In this document: positions 1-9,059 of the stretch, in pieces
Numbering within the stretch: the stretch's first letter is position 1
Layout: every line of letters begins with the position of its first letter
Assembly (NCBI GenBank): GCA_049890275.1
Contig: JBMHBT010000013.1
Span: 124,001 to 188,000, forward strand
Length of the DNA stretch: 64,000 nt
Reading direction: 5' to 3'
From: UBA7374 sp049890275
GTDB lineage: Bacteria > Verrucomicrobiota > Verrucomicrobiia > Opitutales > Coraliomargaritaceae
Translations under genes and position numbers: made by a program
Notes under the pieces: model-generated
What the model saw: only the letters and a program-made list of their open reading frames with translations
What the model was told of the DNA's origin: nothing
Databases searched by the model: none

Positions 1-139
1 CAGTATTCAAATTGCGCATCGTTACCTGCATAAAGCCAGCTTGGCGGCCCTGTGTTCTGTGCTGCACGTCCAGTACGAGGTGTGGAGCGCCTTGATAGTC
101 GAGTACCTTGCCTTTGCGGACTTCTGTTGGTGATGCCAT
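1..139 (-). CDS. efp: Elongation factor P, N-terminal part (truncated by window edge)
   Basis: Elongation factor P enters the ribosomal E site and relieves stalling at consecutive prolines. Only the first 46 codons are present; the gene runs off the left edge. The reading starts MASPTEVRKGKVLDYQG and matches the KOW-like domain I. The start codon is complementary to bases 137-139. In the beta3-beta4 loop (TQGRQAGF) the residue that aligns with the modified Lys34 of E. coli EF-P is Arg, so lysine modification by EpmA is not expected. Whether the Arg is modified cannot be seen. The gene is divergent from serA, with 148 bases between the two starts. An EfpL/YeiP-type paralogue is possible, but the loop is not extended as in that group. 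Confidence 0.85.
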   Translation of the reverse strand, partial: MASPTEVRKGKVLDYQGAPHLVLDVQHRTQGRQAGFMQVTMRNLNT

Positions 140-287
140 AGGGGTGATTTGAGTTGAATTTTTACTTTGTTTGTTGCCAGAGGTCGCTCCTGTCAAGTGC
201 TGGACGCTTCATTTACCGGGAATCGTCATCCAAATGCAGCTTTTCGTTGCAATTCGGGACAGGAGAAATTTACTCGCGTTCTTTGTT

Positions 288-1874
288 ATGAAAATACTGG
301 TAGCCGACCGTATCTCTCCAATTGGTGTTGATTTATTCAAGTCCTGCGAAGGCTTTGAAGTGATTGAGGCCTATGGTTCCACTCATGAGCAGATCCTTGA
401 ACTCGTTCAGGATGTCAATGCCATTGCCGTGCGCTCGGACACAAAAGTAGATGCCGAAGTAATCGCTGCTGCGCCAAATCTGAAAGTAGTCGGTCGTGCT
501 GGTGTCGGCGTTGACAACATTGATATCGAGGCCGCCACTGAGAATGGTGTCATCGTTATGAATACGCCCAGTGGTAACACCATTGCCACAGCAGAGCTTA
601 CTTTTACTCATATGCTTGCGGGTACCCGCCCCATTGTTCAGGCCTGTGCACGCATGCGCGAGGGCGGATGGGATCGAAAGAAATTCGGTGGCTTTGAGTT
701 AAATGAAAAGACTCTTGGTATCCTCGGTATGGGGCGTATTGGGGCTGAGGTCGCCAAGCGTGCTATGGCTTTCCAGATGGATGTGATTGCTTTTGACCCG
801 TATCTTACGGATTCACGTGCGAAAAGTTTGGGCGTGACTCAGGTCAGTCTCGACGAAGTCATCGAGCGCGCCGATTACATTACCGTTCATATGCCTTTAA
901 CAGCTGATACGAAGCATATGCTGAACGCAGATGCTTTTAAACGGATGAAGGACGGCGTACGTATTTTCAATTGTGCCCGAGGAGGGATTATTGATGAATC
1001 CGCTTTGGTCGATGCGCTCAACTCCGGCAAGGTCGCTGCTGCCGGCCTAGACGTGTACGAAGATGAGCCACCGGCTGAAGATAACCCGATGCGGGGTATC
1101 GAAAACCTGGTTCTCACGCCGCACTTGGGTGCTTCGACAAAGGAGGCACAAGAAAACGTCGGCATCGATGTAGCTCGCCAAATGATTGAAGCGCTGACCG
1201 GCGGTATGATCATGAACGCGCTCAATATGCCTTCCGTTGACCCAAAGGTACTGGAAAAGCTTGGGCCGTATATTGATCTGGCTAAAAAGATCGGCGCTTT
1301 TTCACAACAACTTGCACCTGAAGGTGTGGAGAAGATTACCATCCGCTACTATGGAAAAATCACAGAACTCGATACACTGCCTTTAACTAATGCAGTACAG
1401 ATTGGTTACTTGAGTGAGATTTCTGATAATGTGAATAACGTCAACGCTCCCAAGAAAATTGAGCGTCTCGGTATTGCCTGTGACCAGTTAAAGAGTAGCG
1501 TCCACGCAGACTTTAATGAATTGATCGAAGTCGAAGTGGCTTGTAAGGACGGGAAAATCCGTACTATTGGCGGTACTCTTTTTGGTAAAAATCAGATTCC
1601 TCGTATCGTTAGCATCGATGGACACAGTGTTGAGGTGAATACCGATGCGACGCTTCTTGTTTTGAAGAACAAGGATGTTCCTGGTATTGTCGGTTTTATC
1701 GGAATCGCGTTGGGAGAAGATCAAGTCAATATTGCCAACATGTCATTGAGTCGTGATAAGGGCGAGGGCTTCGCCGTCAGCGTTTTTGAACTCGATAGCG
1801 CGCCCTCCGAGGCAGCTACACAAAAGATTACAGATCATCCGGCGATTGAGAAATATCGAGTGATCAAGTTATAG
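288..1874 (+). CDS. serA: D-3-phosphoglycerate dehydrogenase
   Basis: Catalyses the first step of serine synthesis, oxidising 3-phosphoglycerate to 3-phosphohydroxypyruvate with NAD+. The 528-aa product has the long three-domain form: a substrate and NAD-binding core at about 1-310 with Rossmann motif GMGRIG near residues 147-152, catalytic Arg in NCARGGIIDE and His in TPHLGAS, an intervening domain, and a C-terminal ACT domain (about 455-528) for allosteric control. I chose ATG 288 (MKILVADRISPIG) because homologues begin there. An in-frame TTG at 171 would add 39 residues that look non-coding. No clear Shine-Dalgarno sits next to 288; AGGAGA lies at 261, too far away. plsY follows after 63 bases. 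Confidence 0.95.
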   Translation: MKILVADRISPIGVDLFKSCEGFEVIEAYGSTHEQILELVQDVNAIAVRSDTKVDAEVIAAAPNLKVVGRAGVGVDNIDIEAATENGVIVMNTPSGNTIATAELTFTHMLAGTRPIVQACARMREGGWDRKKFGGFELNEKTLGILGMGRIGAEVAKRAMAFQMDVIAFDPYLTDSRAKSLGVTQVSLDEVIERADYITVHMPLTADTKHMLNADAFKRMKDGVRIFNCARGGIIDESALVDALNSGKVAAAGLDVYEDEPPAEDNPMRGIENLVLTPHLGASTKEAQENVGIDVARQMIEALTGGMIMNALNMPSVDPKVLEKLGPYIDLAKKIGAFSQQLAPEGVEKITIRYYGKITELDTLPLTNAVQIGYLSEISDNVNNVNAPKKIERLGIACDQLKSSVHADFNELIEVEVACKDGKIRTIGGTLFGKNQIPRIVSIDGHSVEVNTDATLLVLKNKDVPGIVGFIGIALGEDQVNIANMSLSRDKGEGFAVSVFELDSAPSEAATQKITDHPAIEKYRVIKL

Positions 1875-1937
1875 CAGCTCCTTAGGACGGTTCATGATTG
1901 TCTCGCCTTATGCGTTCGGTCGGGTACTCTTTTGTCT

Positions 1938-2537
1938 ATGAATCCCTTAGAAGGTTTAAGCGTTGTCGTTATCGGCTACCTCATTGGATCCGTCAGTTTT
2001 TCCGTCATCATTGCCCGTCATCTGGGGGTCAATATTTTTGCTGTGGGCAGCGGCAACCCCGGCGCGACGAATGTTAAGCGCGTGCTCGGAGCCAAATGGG
2101 GGAACACGGTTTTTATCCTCGATGCATGGAAGGGCTTGGTCGCAGCAGGCTGGCCATTACTCTTTTTTGATGGGGGAGAAATAAAATTGGCTATTCTCGG
2201 CCTGTTGGCTTCGCTGGCTGGACACAGTTATTCTGTATTTCTGAAGTTTCGTGGAGGGAAGGGCGTGGCTACCACAATGGGTGGATTGCTAGCCATTATG
2301 CCAGTCGCCCTGTTTGTCGGACTGCTCGTCTGGTTGGCGATCTATTATGCCAGTCGAGTTGTGGCCCTTGCTTCGATCTTATTTGCCCTGAGTTTGCCCA
2401 TTAGTTCTGCATGGCTCTACTCCAGTGCCGATTCGCGTTTCATTTTCGGTTGCGTGCTTTGTTTGCTCATTATTTTTCGGCATAAGTCGAACATCAGCCG
2501 TTTATTGCAAGGTAAGGAGAACTCATTTAAACAATAG
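1938..2537 (+). CDS. plsY: Glycerol-3-phosphate acyltransferase PlsY
   Basis: Inner-membrane enzyme that transfers an acyl group from acyl-phosphate to the sn-1 position of glycerol-3-phosphate, the first step of phospholipid synthesis. The 199-aa product is almost entirely hydrophobic. It carries the family motifs GSGNPGATNV (about residue 36-45) and a GH...FRGGKGVAT motif near residue 96-112, in the correct order and spacing. The start is ATG 1938; a TTG at 1932 in the same frame would add two residues. It lies between serA and hom on the same strand, with 81 bases to hom. Confidence 0.93.
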   Translation: MNPLEGLSVVVIGYLIGSVSFSVIIARHLGVNIFAVGSGNPGATNVKRVLGAKWGNTVFILDAWKGLVAAGWPLLFFDGGEIKLAILGLLASLAGHSYSVFLKFRGGKGVATTMGGLLAIMPVALFVGLLVWLAIYYASRVVALASILFALSLPISSAWLYSSADSRFIFGCVLCLLIIFRHKSNISRLLQGKENSFKQ

Positions 2538-2618
2538 TTGAAGCGGTTTGTACATCGCGGCAAAGTCTGCCCTTGAAAATTCCCCGTTCCGCGATTGTCT
2601 GCAGTTTACAAAACAAAA

Positions 2619-3947
2619 ATGTCTACCAAACGCACTGTTCACATTGGACTTCTCGGATTTGGCGTCGTCGGCCAAGGAGTCTGGAAAAATATCGAGAAAA
2701 ACCGTCAGGCTCTGGAGTACCGCCTCGGCGCACAACTCGACATTACCCAAGTTGTTGTTAAAAATGCGGACAAGCAACGAGAGGTAACAGTACCTCCGGA
2801 GTGCTATTCGACCGATCCTACCCGAGTGGTCGATAATCCCGAGATTGATATCGTTTGTGAACTCATGGGCGGGACGAGTGAAGCCTTGGAATTAACTCGC
2901 CGAGCCCTAGCCCAAGGCAAGATCGTCGTGACGGCAAATAAAGCTTTAATCTGCGAGCATGGAGAGGAACTCTTCGCCGTTGCCCATGCCAATGGCGGTC
3001 ATTACTTTTATGAGGCTTCTGTTGCCGGAGGTATCCCGATTATCAAGACGATTCGAGAAGCATTGGTAGCCAATCGTTTTAAGCTTATTTACGGTATCCT
3101 CAACGGTACATCCAATTACATACTCACCCGTATGGAGCGTGAGGGTCTGAGCTTTGAAGATACACTGGGAGACGCCCGTCGCTTAGGTTATGTCGAGGCG
3201 GATGAGGCTCTTGACTTGGATGGAATAGATGCCGCTCATAAGGCTGTGATTCTGGCTTTTCTTGCCCATGGGAAATGGGTCGGTCTCAAAGACATTATCT
3301 GCGAGGGCATCCGGGAGATCACGGGAGATGACATTGCGATTGCTTCTGAACTTGGCTATAAGATCAAGCTGTTGGCGGTAATTGCCCGTGACTTTTCAGC
3401 GAATAAGCTTTCCGTTCGTCTGCATCCGGTATTGATCGATAAGCGTGAAGTCATTGCAGGCGTCGATGAGGTATACAACGCTGTGAGTGTTACTGGTGAC
3501 GTTGTGGGTACAACGATTCTTATTGGTCGCGGCGCCGGGCAGGACGCCACTTCCAGTTCTGTGATTAGTGATATTGCCGATGCTGTTTCCATGTTGCAGG
3601 GTGCTCCGGCTCCGGTGATCAGCGAAGAGGATGCAACGCGCTATCGCGAGTTGGCGGATGGGCTGGAATTGACTTCTGCAGATGATTTAACGGGTCGTTA
3701 CTATTTGCGTATTCAAGTAAAAGACGAAGAGGGTGTTTTGGCGCGAATTTCCAATATTTTAGCGAAGCACCATATTAGCGTGTCCACTGTGAAACAGAAG
3801 GAGCTTTCAGGTGGTACCGCCAGTATTATGTTAACCACGCATGAGACAGGAGAAGTCGCGCTACTGGCAGCCAAGCAAGACCTTTCTTCTGAAAGCACGG
3901 TTTTATCCAGCCCTGTCAGCTTCCGAATTTTTGAACCTACCGTGTAG
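2619..3947 (+). CDS. hom: Homoserine dehydrogenase
   Basis: Reduces aspartate semialdehyde to homoserine with NAD(P)H, at the branch to threonine and methionine. The 442-aa product has an N-terminal Rossmann fold (GLLGFGVVGQG, about residues 9-19), the catalytic domain with VVTANKALI and GILNGTSNYIL, and a C-terminal ACT domain starting near YLRIQVKDEEGVLARIS that is expected to sense threonine. ATG 2619 gives MSTKRTVHIG; an upstream TTG (2595) is less likely. It heads a tight run hom-lysC-thrC (20 and 5 bases apart), so these are probably one transcript. No homoserine kinase gene accompanies them. Confidence 0.95.
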   Translation: MSTKRTVHIGLLGFGVVGQGVWKNIEKNRQALEYRLGAQLDITQVVVKNADKQREVTVPPECYSTDPTRVVDNPEIDIVCELMGGTSEALELTRRALAQGKIVVTANKALICEHGEELFAVAHANGGHYFYEASVAGGIPIIKTIREALVANRFKLIYGILNGTSNYILTRMEREGLSFEDTLGDARRLGYVEADEALDLDGIDAAHKAVILAFLAHGKWVGLKDIICEGIREITGDDIAIASELGYKIKLLAVIARDFSANKLSVRLHPVLIDKREVIAGVDEVYNAVSVTGDVVGTTILIGRGAGQDATSSSVISDIADAVSMLQGAPAPVISEEDATRYRELADGLELTSADDLTGRYYLRIQVKDEEGVLARISNILAKHHISVSTVKQKELSGGTASIMLTTHETGEVALLAAKQDLSSESTVLSSPVSFRIFEPTV

Positions 3948-3967
3948 TATTTTCTCAATCGAAATAG

Positions 3968-5185
3968 ATGGCACTTATTGTACAGAAATTTGGCGGTACT
4001 TCCGTCGCAGACGTGGATCGCATCCGTAATGTGGCCGAGCGAGTCAAGGCGAGCCATGATGCTGGAAACCAGGTTGTGGTGGTTGTTTCTGCTCGCTCCG
4101 GAGTGACCAACGAGCTGATTGGTCGTGCCAAGGCGCTCAATCCAAAACCCGATGATCGGGAGATGGATATGCTTTTGTCGGTTGGTGAGCAGGAGACGAT
4201 TGCTCTAACCGCTATGGCGCTGCATTCGCTGGGTGTGCCTGCAGTCTCTCGCACAGGACATCAGGCGGGTATATTAACCGATCCGTATCACACGCGCGCC
4301 CGTATTACCAGTATTAGCGGAGGTGATATTCGTGAGCAATTGTCTGCCGGAAAGGTCGTCATCCTTGCTGGCTTTCAGGGGCATTCTCCCGATGGTCAGA
4401 TTACGACCCTCGGACGCGGAGGTTCGGATTTAAGTGCGATTGCCATTGCTGCTGCTCTCAAGGCAGACCTATGCCAAATTTGTACGGATGTGGATGGAGT
4501 CTATACGGCCGATCCGAGAATTGTATCCAGTGCCCGTAAGCTGGATGAAATTGCTTATGAAGAAATGCTGGAACTGGCCAGTTCCGGATCGAAAGTCATG
4601 CAGAACCGTGCGGTTGAGTTTGCCAGAAAGTTCAATGTCGTTTTTGAAGTCCGCTCCAGTTTTAATAATAACCCGGGAACAATTGTGAAAGAAGAAGCTG
4701 CTTCCATGGAAGACGTCGTTGTTAGTGGCGTCGCACTTGATAAAAACCAAGCGAGAATCGTTGTTAGTGAGCTGCCGGATCAACCTGGCACTGCGGCACG
4801 TCTCTTCCAGTCGATTGCGAAGGCAGGAGTGAGTGTTGACATGATTGTTCAAAATATCGGTCGCAACGGAAAAGCCAATATGACCTTTACGGTACCACGT
4901 GACGATGTTTCCCGTGCTCAGGAAGGGGTCATCAGCGCTTTTGCTGCGGCAGATGGCGTGCAGTTTGAATCCAGCGACATTGCTAAAGTCTCTGTCGTCG
5001 GTGTGGGGATGCGTTCTCATTCCGGAGTTGCCGCTACGCTCTTTGAGGCTCTGGCGGAGGCCAAGGTTAATATTCAACTCGTCAGTACTTCCGAGATTAA
5101 GATATCGGTTTGTATTGATCCCGCAGATGCCGAGCAAGCTACCCGTATTGTACATAGCGCTTTTGGTTTGGATACGACCAGTTAA
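3968..5185 (+). CDS. lysC: Aspartate kinase (aspartokinase)
   Basis: Phosphorylates aspartate to aspartyl-4-phosphate, the entry step to lysine, threonine and methionine. The 405-aa product has the amino-acid kinase domain beginning with VQKFGGTSV, followed by GRGGSDLSA, and two C-terminal ACT domains (from about residue 260; VVSELPDQPGTAARLF and VVGVGMRSHSGVA). This is the monofunctional two-ACT architecture. The start ATG 3968 lies 20 bases after hom, without a recognisable Shine-Dalgarno. The stop is 5 bases before thrC, consistent with translational coupling. Confidence 0.95.
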   Translation: MALIVQKFGGTSVADVDRIRNVAERVKASHDAGNQVVVVVSARSGVTNELIGRAKALNPKPDDREMDMLLSVGEQETIALTAMALHSLGVPAVSRTGHQAGILTDPYHTRARITSISGGDIREQLSAGKVVILAGFQGHSPDGQITTLGRGGSDLSAIAIAAALKADLCQICTDVDGVYTADPRIVSSARKLDEIAYEEMLELASSGSKVMQNRAVEFARKFNVVFEVRSSFNNNPGTIVKEEAASMEDVVVSGVALDKNQARIVVSELPDQPGTAARLFQSIAKAGVSVDMIVQNIGRNGKANMTFTVPRDDVSRAQEGVISAFAAADGVQFESSDIAKVSVVGVGMRSHSGVAATLFEALAEAKVNIQLVSTSEIKISVCIDPADAEQATRIVHSAFGLDTTS

Positions 5186-5190
5186 AGAAG

Positions 5191-6552
5191 ATGAAGTATA
5201 TTAGTACACGTGGCCAAGTTCCGGCAGTTTCTTTTTCTACTGCTGTTGAACACGGGCTGGCTCCGGATGGTGGATTGTATCTTCCGGAAGAACTTCCGGA
5301 TATATCGCCTTTTCTCCAGCAATGGGAAAACCTGGACTACGCCGAATTGTGCGAGGCTTTTTTCGCACTCTTTGCAACGGATATTGAGCGCGAAGAGTTG
5401 CATGGTATTGTCAGTCAATCCTACCGGTCGTTTGATCACCCGGAAATTGCACCGATTCATAAGCTCGACGATACTTGTTATGTATTAGAACTCTTTCACG
5501 GCCCGACGCTCGCATTCAAGGATTTCGCTCTTCAATTGCTTGGCAACTTTTACGAGGCGCAGATTGCCCGTACCGGCAGGCCGATTTCGGTATTGGGTGC
5601 TACTTCCGGCGATACCGGGGCCGCTGCTATCCATGGACTTTTGGGTAAAAAAGGAGTGACTACCTTTATCCTCTATCCGGACGGTCGCATCTCTCCTTTA
5701 CAGGAAAGGCAGATGACCTGTACCGGAGCAGAAAATGTCTTTCCTCTGGCGATTCAAGGCAGCTTCGATGACGCACAGACGGCGATGAAAACCGTTTTTC
5801 AGGATCGTGAGTTTGCCAGTGAGGTCGGCCTGTCGGCAGTAAATTCTATCAATCTTGCTCGGATCCTAGCGCAATGCGTCTATTACCTGTACGCGTTTTT
5901 CCGACTGCCGACGGAGATTCGTGAAAAAACAACATTTGTCGTGCCAACAGGAAATTTCGGTAATGTCTTGGCCGGCTGGTTGGTTCAGCAGATGGGTGTA
6001 CCCATCCGGGGCTTCCGCGTGGCGACTAATCAGAACGACATCCTTCACCGCCTATTCTCTACCGGTTGCTACCGCCTCGATACTGTCGCACCCAGTGTGG
6101 CCCCGTCGATGGATATTCAGGTGGCTTCAAACTTTGAGCGCTTCCTCTACTACGCGGTTGGTCGCGATTGTGCGAAGGTACGCGATATTATGCAGACCTT
6201 CAAGAGCACTGGCGAATACGTTTTTGATGATTTCGACCGCGGCACTTTTTCCAGTTCACGCATGGACGACGGAGAGATCGCCCGGATTATCGAACAAGTG
6301 CATCAGGAGTTCGGCTACGTAGTCGATCCCCATACAGCTTGTGCTTGTAAGGCCTCAGAGGAGACAGACGGCCCGGAATTGGTATTGGCTACCGCTCACC
6401 CGGCTAAGTTTCCAGACACGATCCGCGAGGCCATCGGCCAGGAGGCGACTCATCCATCGCTCGAGACGCTGAAAGCACGCCAGGTAGTGAAGCATCACGT
6501 GGAGCCCACACCCGCGGCGATCAAGGCCTTCATGCGGGCTCGTGTGAGCTAA
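5191..6552 (+). CDS. thrC: Threonine synthase
   Basis: PLP enzyme that converts O-phosphohomoserine to threonine. The 453-aa product starts MKYISTRGQVPAVSF and contains the PLP lysine in HGPTLAFKDFALQLL, the Gly/Ser loop GATSGDTGAAA, and the long internal segment typical of the 430-480-aa type. It is the last gene of hom-lysC-thrC. Its 3' end meets the convergent FadL-like gene only 12 bases away, and no terminator is obvious between them. Confidence 0.95.
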   Translation: MKYISTRGQVPAVSFSTAVEHGLAPDGGLYLPEELPDISPFLQQWENLDYAELCEAFFALFATDIEREELHGIVSQSYRSFDHPEIAPIHKLDDTCYVLELFHGPTLAFKDFALQLLGNFYEAQIARTGRPISVLGATSGDTGAAAIHGLLGKKGVTTFILYPDGRISPLQERQMTCTGAENVFPLAIQGSFDDAQTAMKTVFQDREFASEVGLSAVNSINLARILAQCVYYLYAFFRLPTEIREKTTFVVPTGNFGNVLAGWLVQQMGVPIRGFRVATNQNDILHRLFSTGCYRLDTVAPSVAPSMDIQVASNFERFLYYAVGRDCAKVRDIMQTFKSTGEYVFDDFDRGTFSSSRMDDGEIARIIEQVHQEFGYVVDPHTACACKASEETDGPELVLATAHPAKFPDTIREAIGQEATHPSLETLKARQVVKHHVEPTPAAIKAFMRARVS

Positions 6553-6564
6553 TTAAGCGACTTT

Positions 6565-7761
6565 CTAAAAATGCCAGTTCAGGCCAAGGCTAAAGAAGTG
6601 CAAAGCTGTATCCGGGTAGGTGCCTGAGACCTGTCCGCGGGCTCCGCTGGCTTCACCTTGCTCGACAGTAATATCTCCGTACCAGATCACTTCATAAGCA
6701 AAGTCGAGTGCGAGGCTTTCGGAGTATTGATAGCTTGCACCAATACCGTAGCGGATCGAATCGCTCGAGGGGAGGTCTACTGTTACGGATTCATCTTCGG
6801 CCATGGCCGTGTCGTAGGCAGCACCGGTATTGATTCGCCAGTCCTCATTCAGTAAATATTGAAGGCCAAGGGCAAAGTTCCAAGTGTCATCGTAATTGCG
6901 GTCTGCTTCTGTGGCAATGTTAGCAATGCCGTCTGCTGTTGTCAGGCCAATCTGTCCGAAGGTAGACCACTCCTGCCAGCCGATATTACCCATTAGAGCT
7001 AGGCGCTCATCGACTTGGTGGAAGATACTAGCCATCAGAGATTGGGGCAGCGTCATTTCAACTTCCACATTATTGATTAAAGGACCGTCAGGAAAAGAGT
7101 CTTCGTATTCCTGTTCCGATTCGGAGAAATATTGAAGGCCAATTCTTGTTTGTTCGTTTAGTTTATAGAGTAAACCCAGATTCGCCTGATAAGAAATAAC
7201 ATCATCAGAGAAATCGAGTGTGCTGTCTTCGACCAGCCCGGGTACCAATGACTTTAGTTCATAGATTCCATAGAGTACGGAGAGACCAAAACCGATGGAT
7301 AGCTGGTCATTGAAACGGTAGGCGGCTGTCGGCTGTAGACTGATACTCTGCAAAGTGACTTCTTGGGTGAAATAGTCGCCCGGCCAGTCTTCTTCGTATT
7401 TAAGTGCCAGTCCGAAATAGCCACCGAGTGCCGCGCCGACAGTCCACTTGTCGTTTAACTGATGGGTGTACGCGAGGCCGCCGGTCGGTAGCCATGATTT
7501 GGCATCTGTCTTCCCACCATTATCATCTTCGTATTCGAATGGGGTATAGAGAGGTTGAAGGGTGGACTGTAGGTTGCGCCCCTCCAATTCCGTCATTCCA
7601 GCAGGATTGGAAAAAACAGTAGTGGCATCTTGCGCTCGGGCTGCCCAGCCAGCTCCGGCTAGTGCGGTTTCTGTCGTGCTGACTTCGTAGAGGTAAAGAC
7701 CTCCTGCTTGAAGGCTGATGCTGGAAGCAAATAAGAACGTTAGTAAGTGGTTCGATTTCAT
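6565..7761 (-). CDS. FadL/OmpP1/TodX-family outer-membrane transport protein
   Basis: Predicted outer-membrane beta-barrel of the FadL family, which takes up long-chain fatty acids or other hydrophobic molecules. The 398-aa precursor has a signal peptide (MKSNHLLTFLFASSISLQA), then the family N-terminal segment with AGAGWAARAQDATTVFSNPAGM, which matches the conserved hatch and NPAG motif. Many alternating beta strands follow, and the protein ends in aromatic FSLGLNWHF, as expected for BAM recognition. The exact substrate cannot be told. It is monocistronic, and a perfect 7-bp inverted repeat lies just upstream of its start (7773-7791). Confidence 0.88.
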   Translation of the reverse strand: MKSNHLLTFLFASSISLQAGGLYLYEVSTTETALAGAGWAARAQDATTVFSNPAGMTELEGRNLQSTLQPLYTPFEYEDDNGGKTDAKSWLPTGGLAYTHQLNDKWTVGAALGGYFGLALKYEEDWPGDYFTQEVTLQSISLQPTAAYRFNDQLSIGFGLSVLYGIYELKSLVPGLVEDSTLDFSDDVISYQANLGLLYKLNEQTRIGLQYFSESEQEYEDSFPDGPLINNVEVEMTLPQSLMASIFHQVDERLALMGNIGWQEWSTFGQIGLTTADGIANIATEADRNYDDTWNFALGLQYLLNEDWRINTGAAYDTAMAEDESVTVDLPSSDSIRYGIGASYQYSESLALDFAYEVIWYGDITVEQGEASGARGQVSGTYPDTALHFFSLGLNWHF

Positions 7762-7772
7762 AAAAAATAGCT

Positions 7773-7791
7773 TTACTAGTTTTTCTAGTAA
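7773..7791. promoter_or_regulatory. Inverted repeat before the FadL-like gene
   Basis: TTACTAG at 7773-7779 and its exact complement CTAGTAA at 7785-7791 flank a TTTTT spacer, 12 bases upstream of the FadL-like start codon (minus strand). This could be an operator or a hairpin in the mRNA leader. There is no direct evidence for either. Confidence 0.35.
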
Positions 7792-7827
7792 TAAAACTAA
7801 ATCGTCAACTCATTCCGAGTGTTCGCT

Positions 7828-8583
7828 TTAGGTGATTTTCCGGAGGAATATACTGATTTTTTCCGAAGCTGTATCGAGTGCTTCGATGTGAGCCATATGT
7901 CCTGCGTTCTGTATTCTGTGATGCAATCCATTGGGCAGAAGTGGAAGCATCTTTTCTGCGATTGTAGTGTACTTATCATCTTTATCACCGGTAATGAGTA
8001 AGACTGGGCATTGCAGGGTCTCCAGCTTCGGCCAGAGGTCTGGAATACTGCCCTGACCAAAGTGGCGTAAACTCTGGGCAAGTCCGCTGGCCGTGTGCTC
8101 CTTTCGGGCTGCTTGCATAGCTGTGCGCCACTCTGATTGAATAGTCGTTTGGCTAGCGATAATGGGTTGCTCTTGCCAGTGTGCCATGAAGGCTTCCAAC
8201 CCCTCTTGTTCAATACGTGTCGAGAGGGTGGCATCTTCACTCTTTCGCCGTACTCTTTCAGTCGGGTCGGAAATACCGGGGTTGGTGCCGATGAGGATGA
8301 GTGCATCCCAGTAATCCGGGTTGGCTAGTGCATGGTGCAAGGCTGCTCGTCCACCCATGGAGTAGCCAAGGAGAATACGGTGATCTGGGTTCTTTTCGGC
8401 GACTCGACTAATGTGCTCGATGGTCGCTTGCGGACTGGTGTCAACGAGCGGATCGGGACCATGCCCCGGTAGGTCGGGGCAGATCCAGTCGCTAAATTCT
8501 GCACAAAGGGCCTGCAGGGGAGCGAAGTCGCTACCACGGCCGGTAAAACCGTGGAGCGCGACGATGCCTTTTGGTTTAATCAA
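7828..8583 (-). CDS. Alpha/beta hydrolase, MenH-like
   Basis: Alpha/beta-hydrolase of 251 aa. It has the oxyanion segment VALHGFTGRG near the N terminus, the nucleophile elbow GYSMGGR (Ser about residue 94), and acid and base in ITGDKDDKY and NAGHMAHIE near the C terminus. The short length and GYSMGGR resemble MenH (SHCHC synthase of menaquinone synthesis). No men genes are nearby, so a general esterase or thioesterase is equally possible. It overlaps the upstream cyclophilin gene by 8 bases and is the last gene of the hemC-cobA/hemD-ppi run. Confidence 0.75.
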   Translation of the reverse strand: MIKPKGIVALHGFTGRGSDFAPLQALCAEFSDWICPDLPGHGPDPLVDTSPQATIEHISRVAEKNPDHRILLGYSMGGRAALHHALANPDYWDALILIGTNPGISDPTERVRRKSEDATLSTRIEQEGLEAFMAHWQEQPIIASQTTIQSEWRTAMQAARKEHTASGLAQSLRHFGQGSIPDLWPKLETLQCPVLLITGDKDDKYTTIAEKMLPLLPNGLHHRIQNAGHMAHIEALDTASEKISIFLRKIT

Positions 8584-9046
8584 GGACGCTGGCCGAAAGA
8601 ATTTTCTGATCTTCCAGAGGACGGTCCCCGGGACCTTTTTCCACTGTTTCGAGTTTTGAAACGACGTCCATCCCTTCGATGACTTCGCCGAAAATAGTAT
8701 GTTTCATGTGGAGCCATGGGGTGGCTACAGTCGTGATGAAGAACTGACTTCCGTTGGTGCCGGGTCCGGCATTGGCCATTGCTAGGAGACCGGGTCGGTC
8801 AAAGGAAACATCACGTGCGCACTCGTCTTCAAATGGTTGTCCCCAAATGGATTCACCGCCACGACCGGTACCTGTTGGATCGCCACCTTGGATCATAAAG
8901 GATTCGATGATTCTGTGGAAGAGGATACCGTTGTAGTAACCATTCTTAATATGGGTTGTAAAGTTTTCGCAGGTCTTTGGTGCGATGTCTTCATAGAGCT
9001 TGAATTGGATCTGACCCTGTGTGGTTTCGAGAAGGACGTTAGCCAT
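8576..9046 (-). CDS. Peptidyl-prolyl cis-trans isomerase, cyclophilin type
   Basis: Cyclophilin that catalyses proline isomerisation during folding. The 156-aa product consists of just the catalytic domain: FHRIIESFMIQGGDPTGTG carries the catalytic Arg (FHR) and QGGD, and GSQFFITT with WLHMKHTIFGEV completes the active site. No signal peptide is visible, so it is cytoplasmic (PpiB-like). It lies 13 bases after the cobA-hemD fusion and overlaps the hydrolase gene by 8 bases. Confidence 0.93.
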   Translation of the reverse strand: MANVLLETTQGQIQFKLYEDIAPKTCENFTTHIKNGYYNGILFHRIIESFMIQGGDPTGTGRGGESIWGQPFEDECARDVSFDRPGLLAMANAGPGTNGSQFFITTVATPWLHMKHTIFGEVIEGMDVVSKLETVEKGPGDRPLEDQKILSASVLD

Positions 9047-9059
9047 GGTGTGATGAGTT

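Noticed and set aside
171..287. In-frame extension of serA from TTG 171
   Set aside because: The extra residues do not resemble the family; homologues begin at MKILVADRIS.
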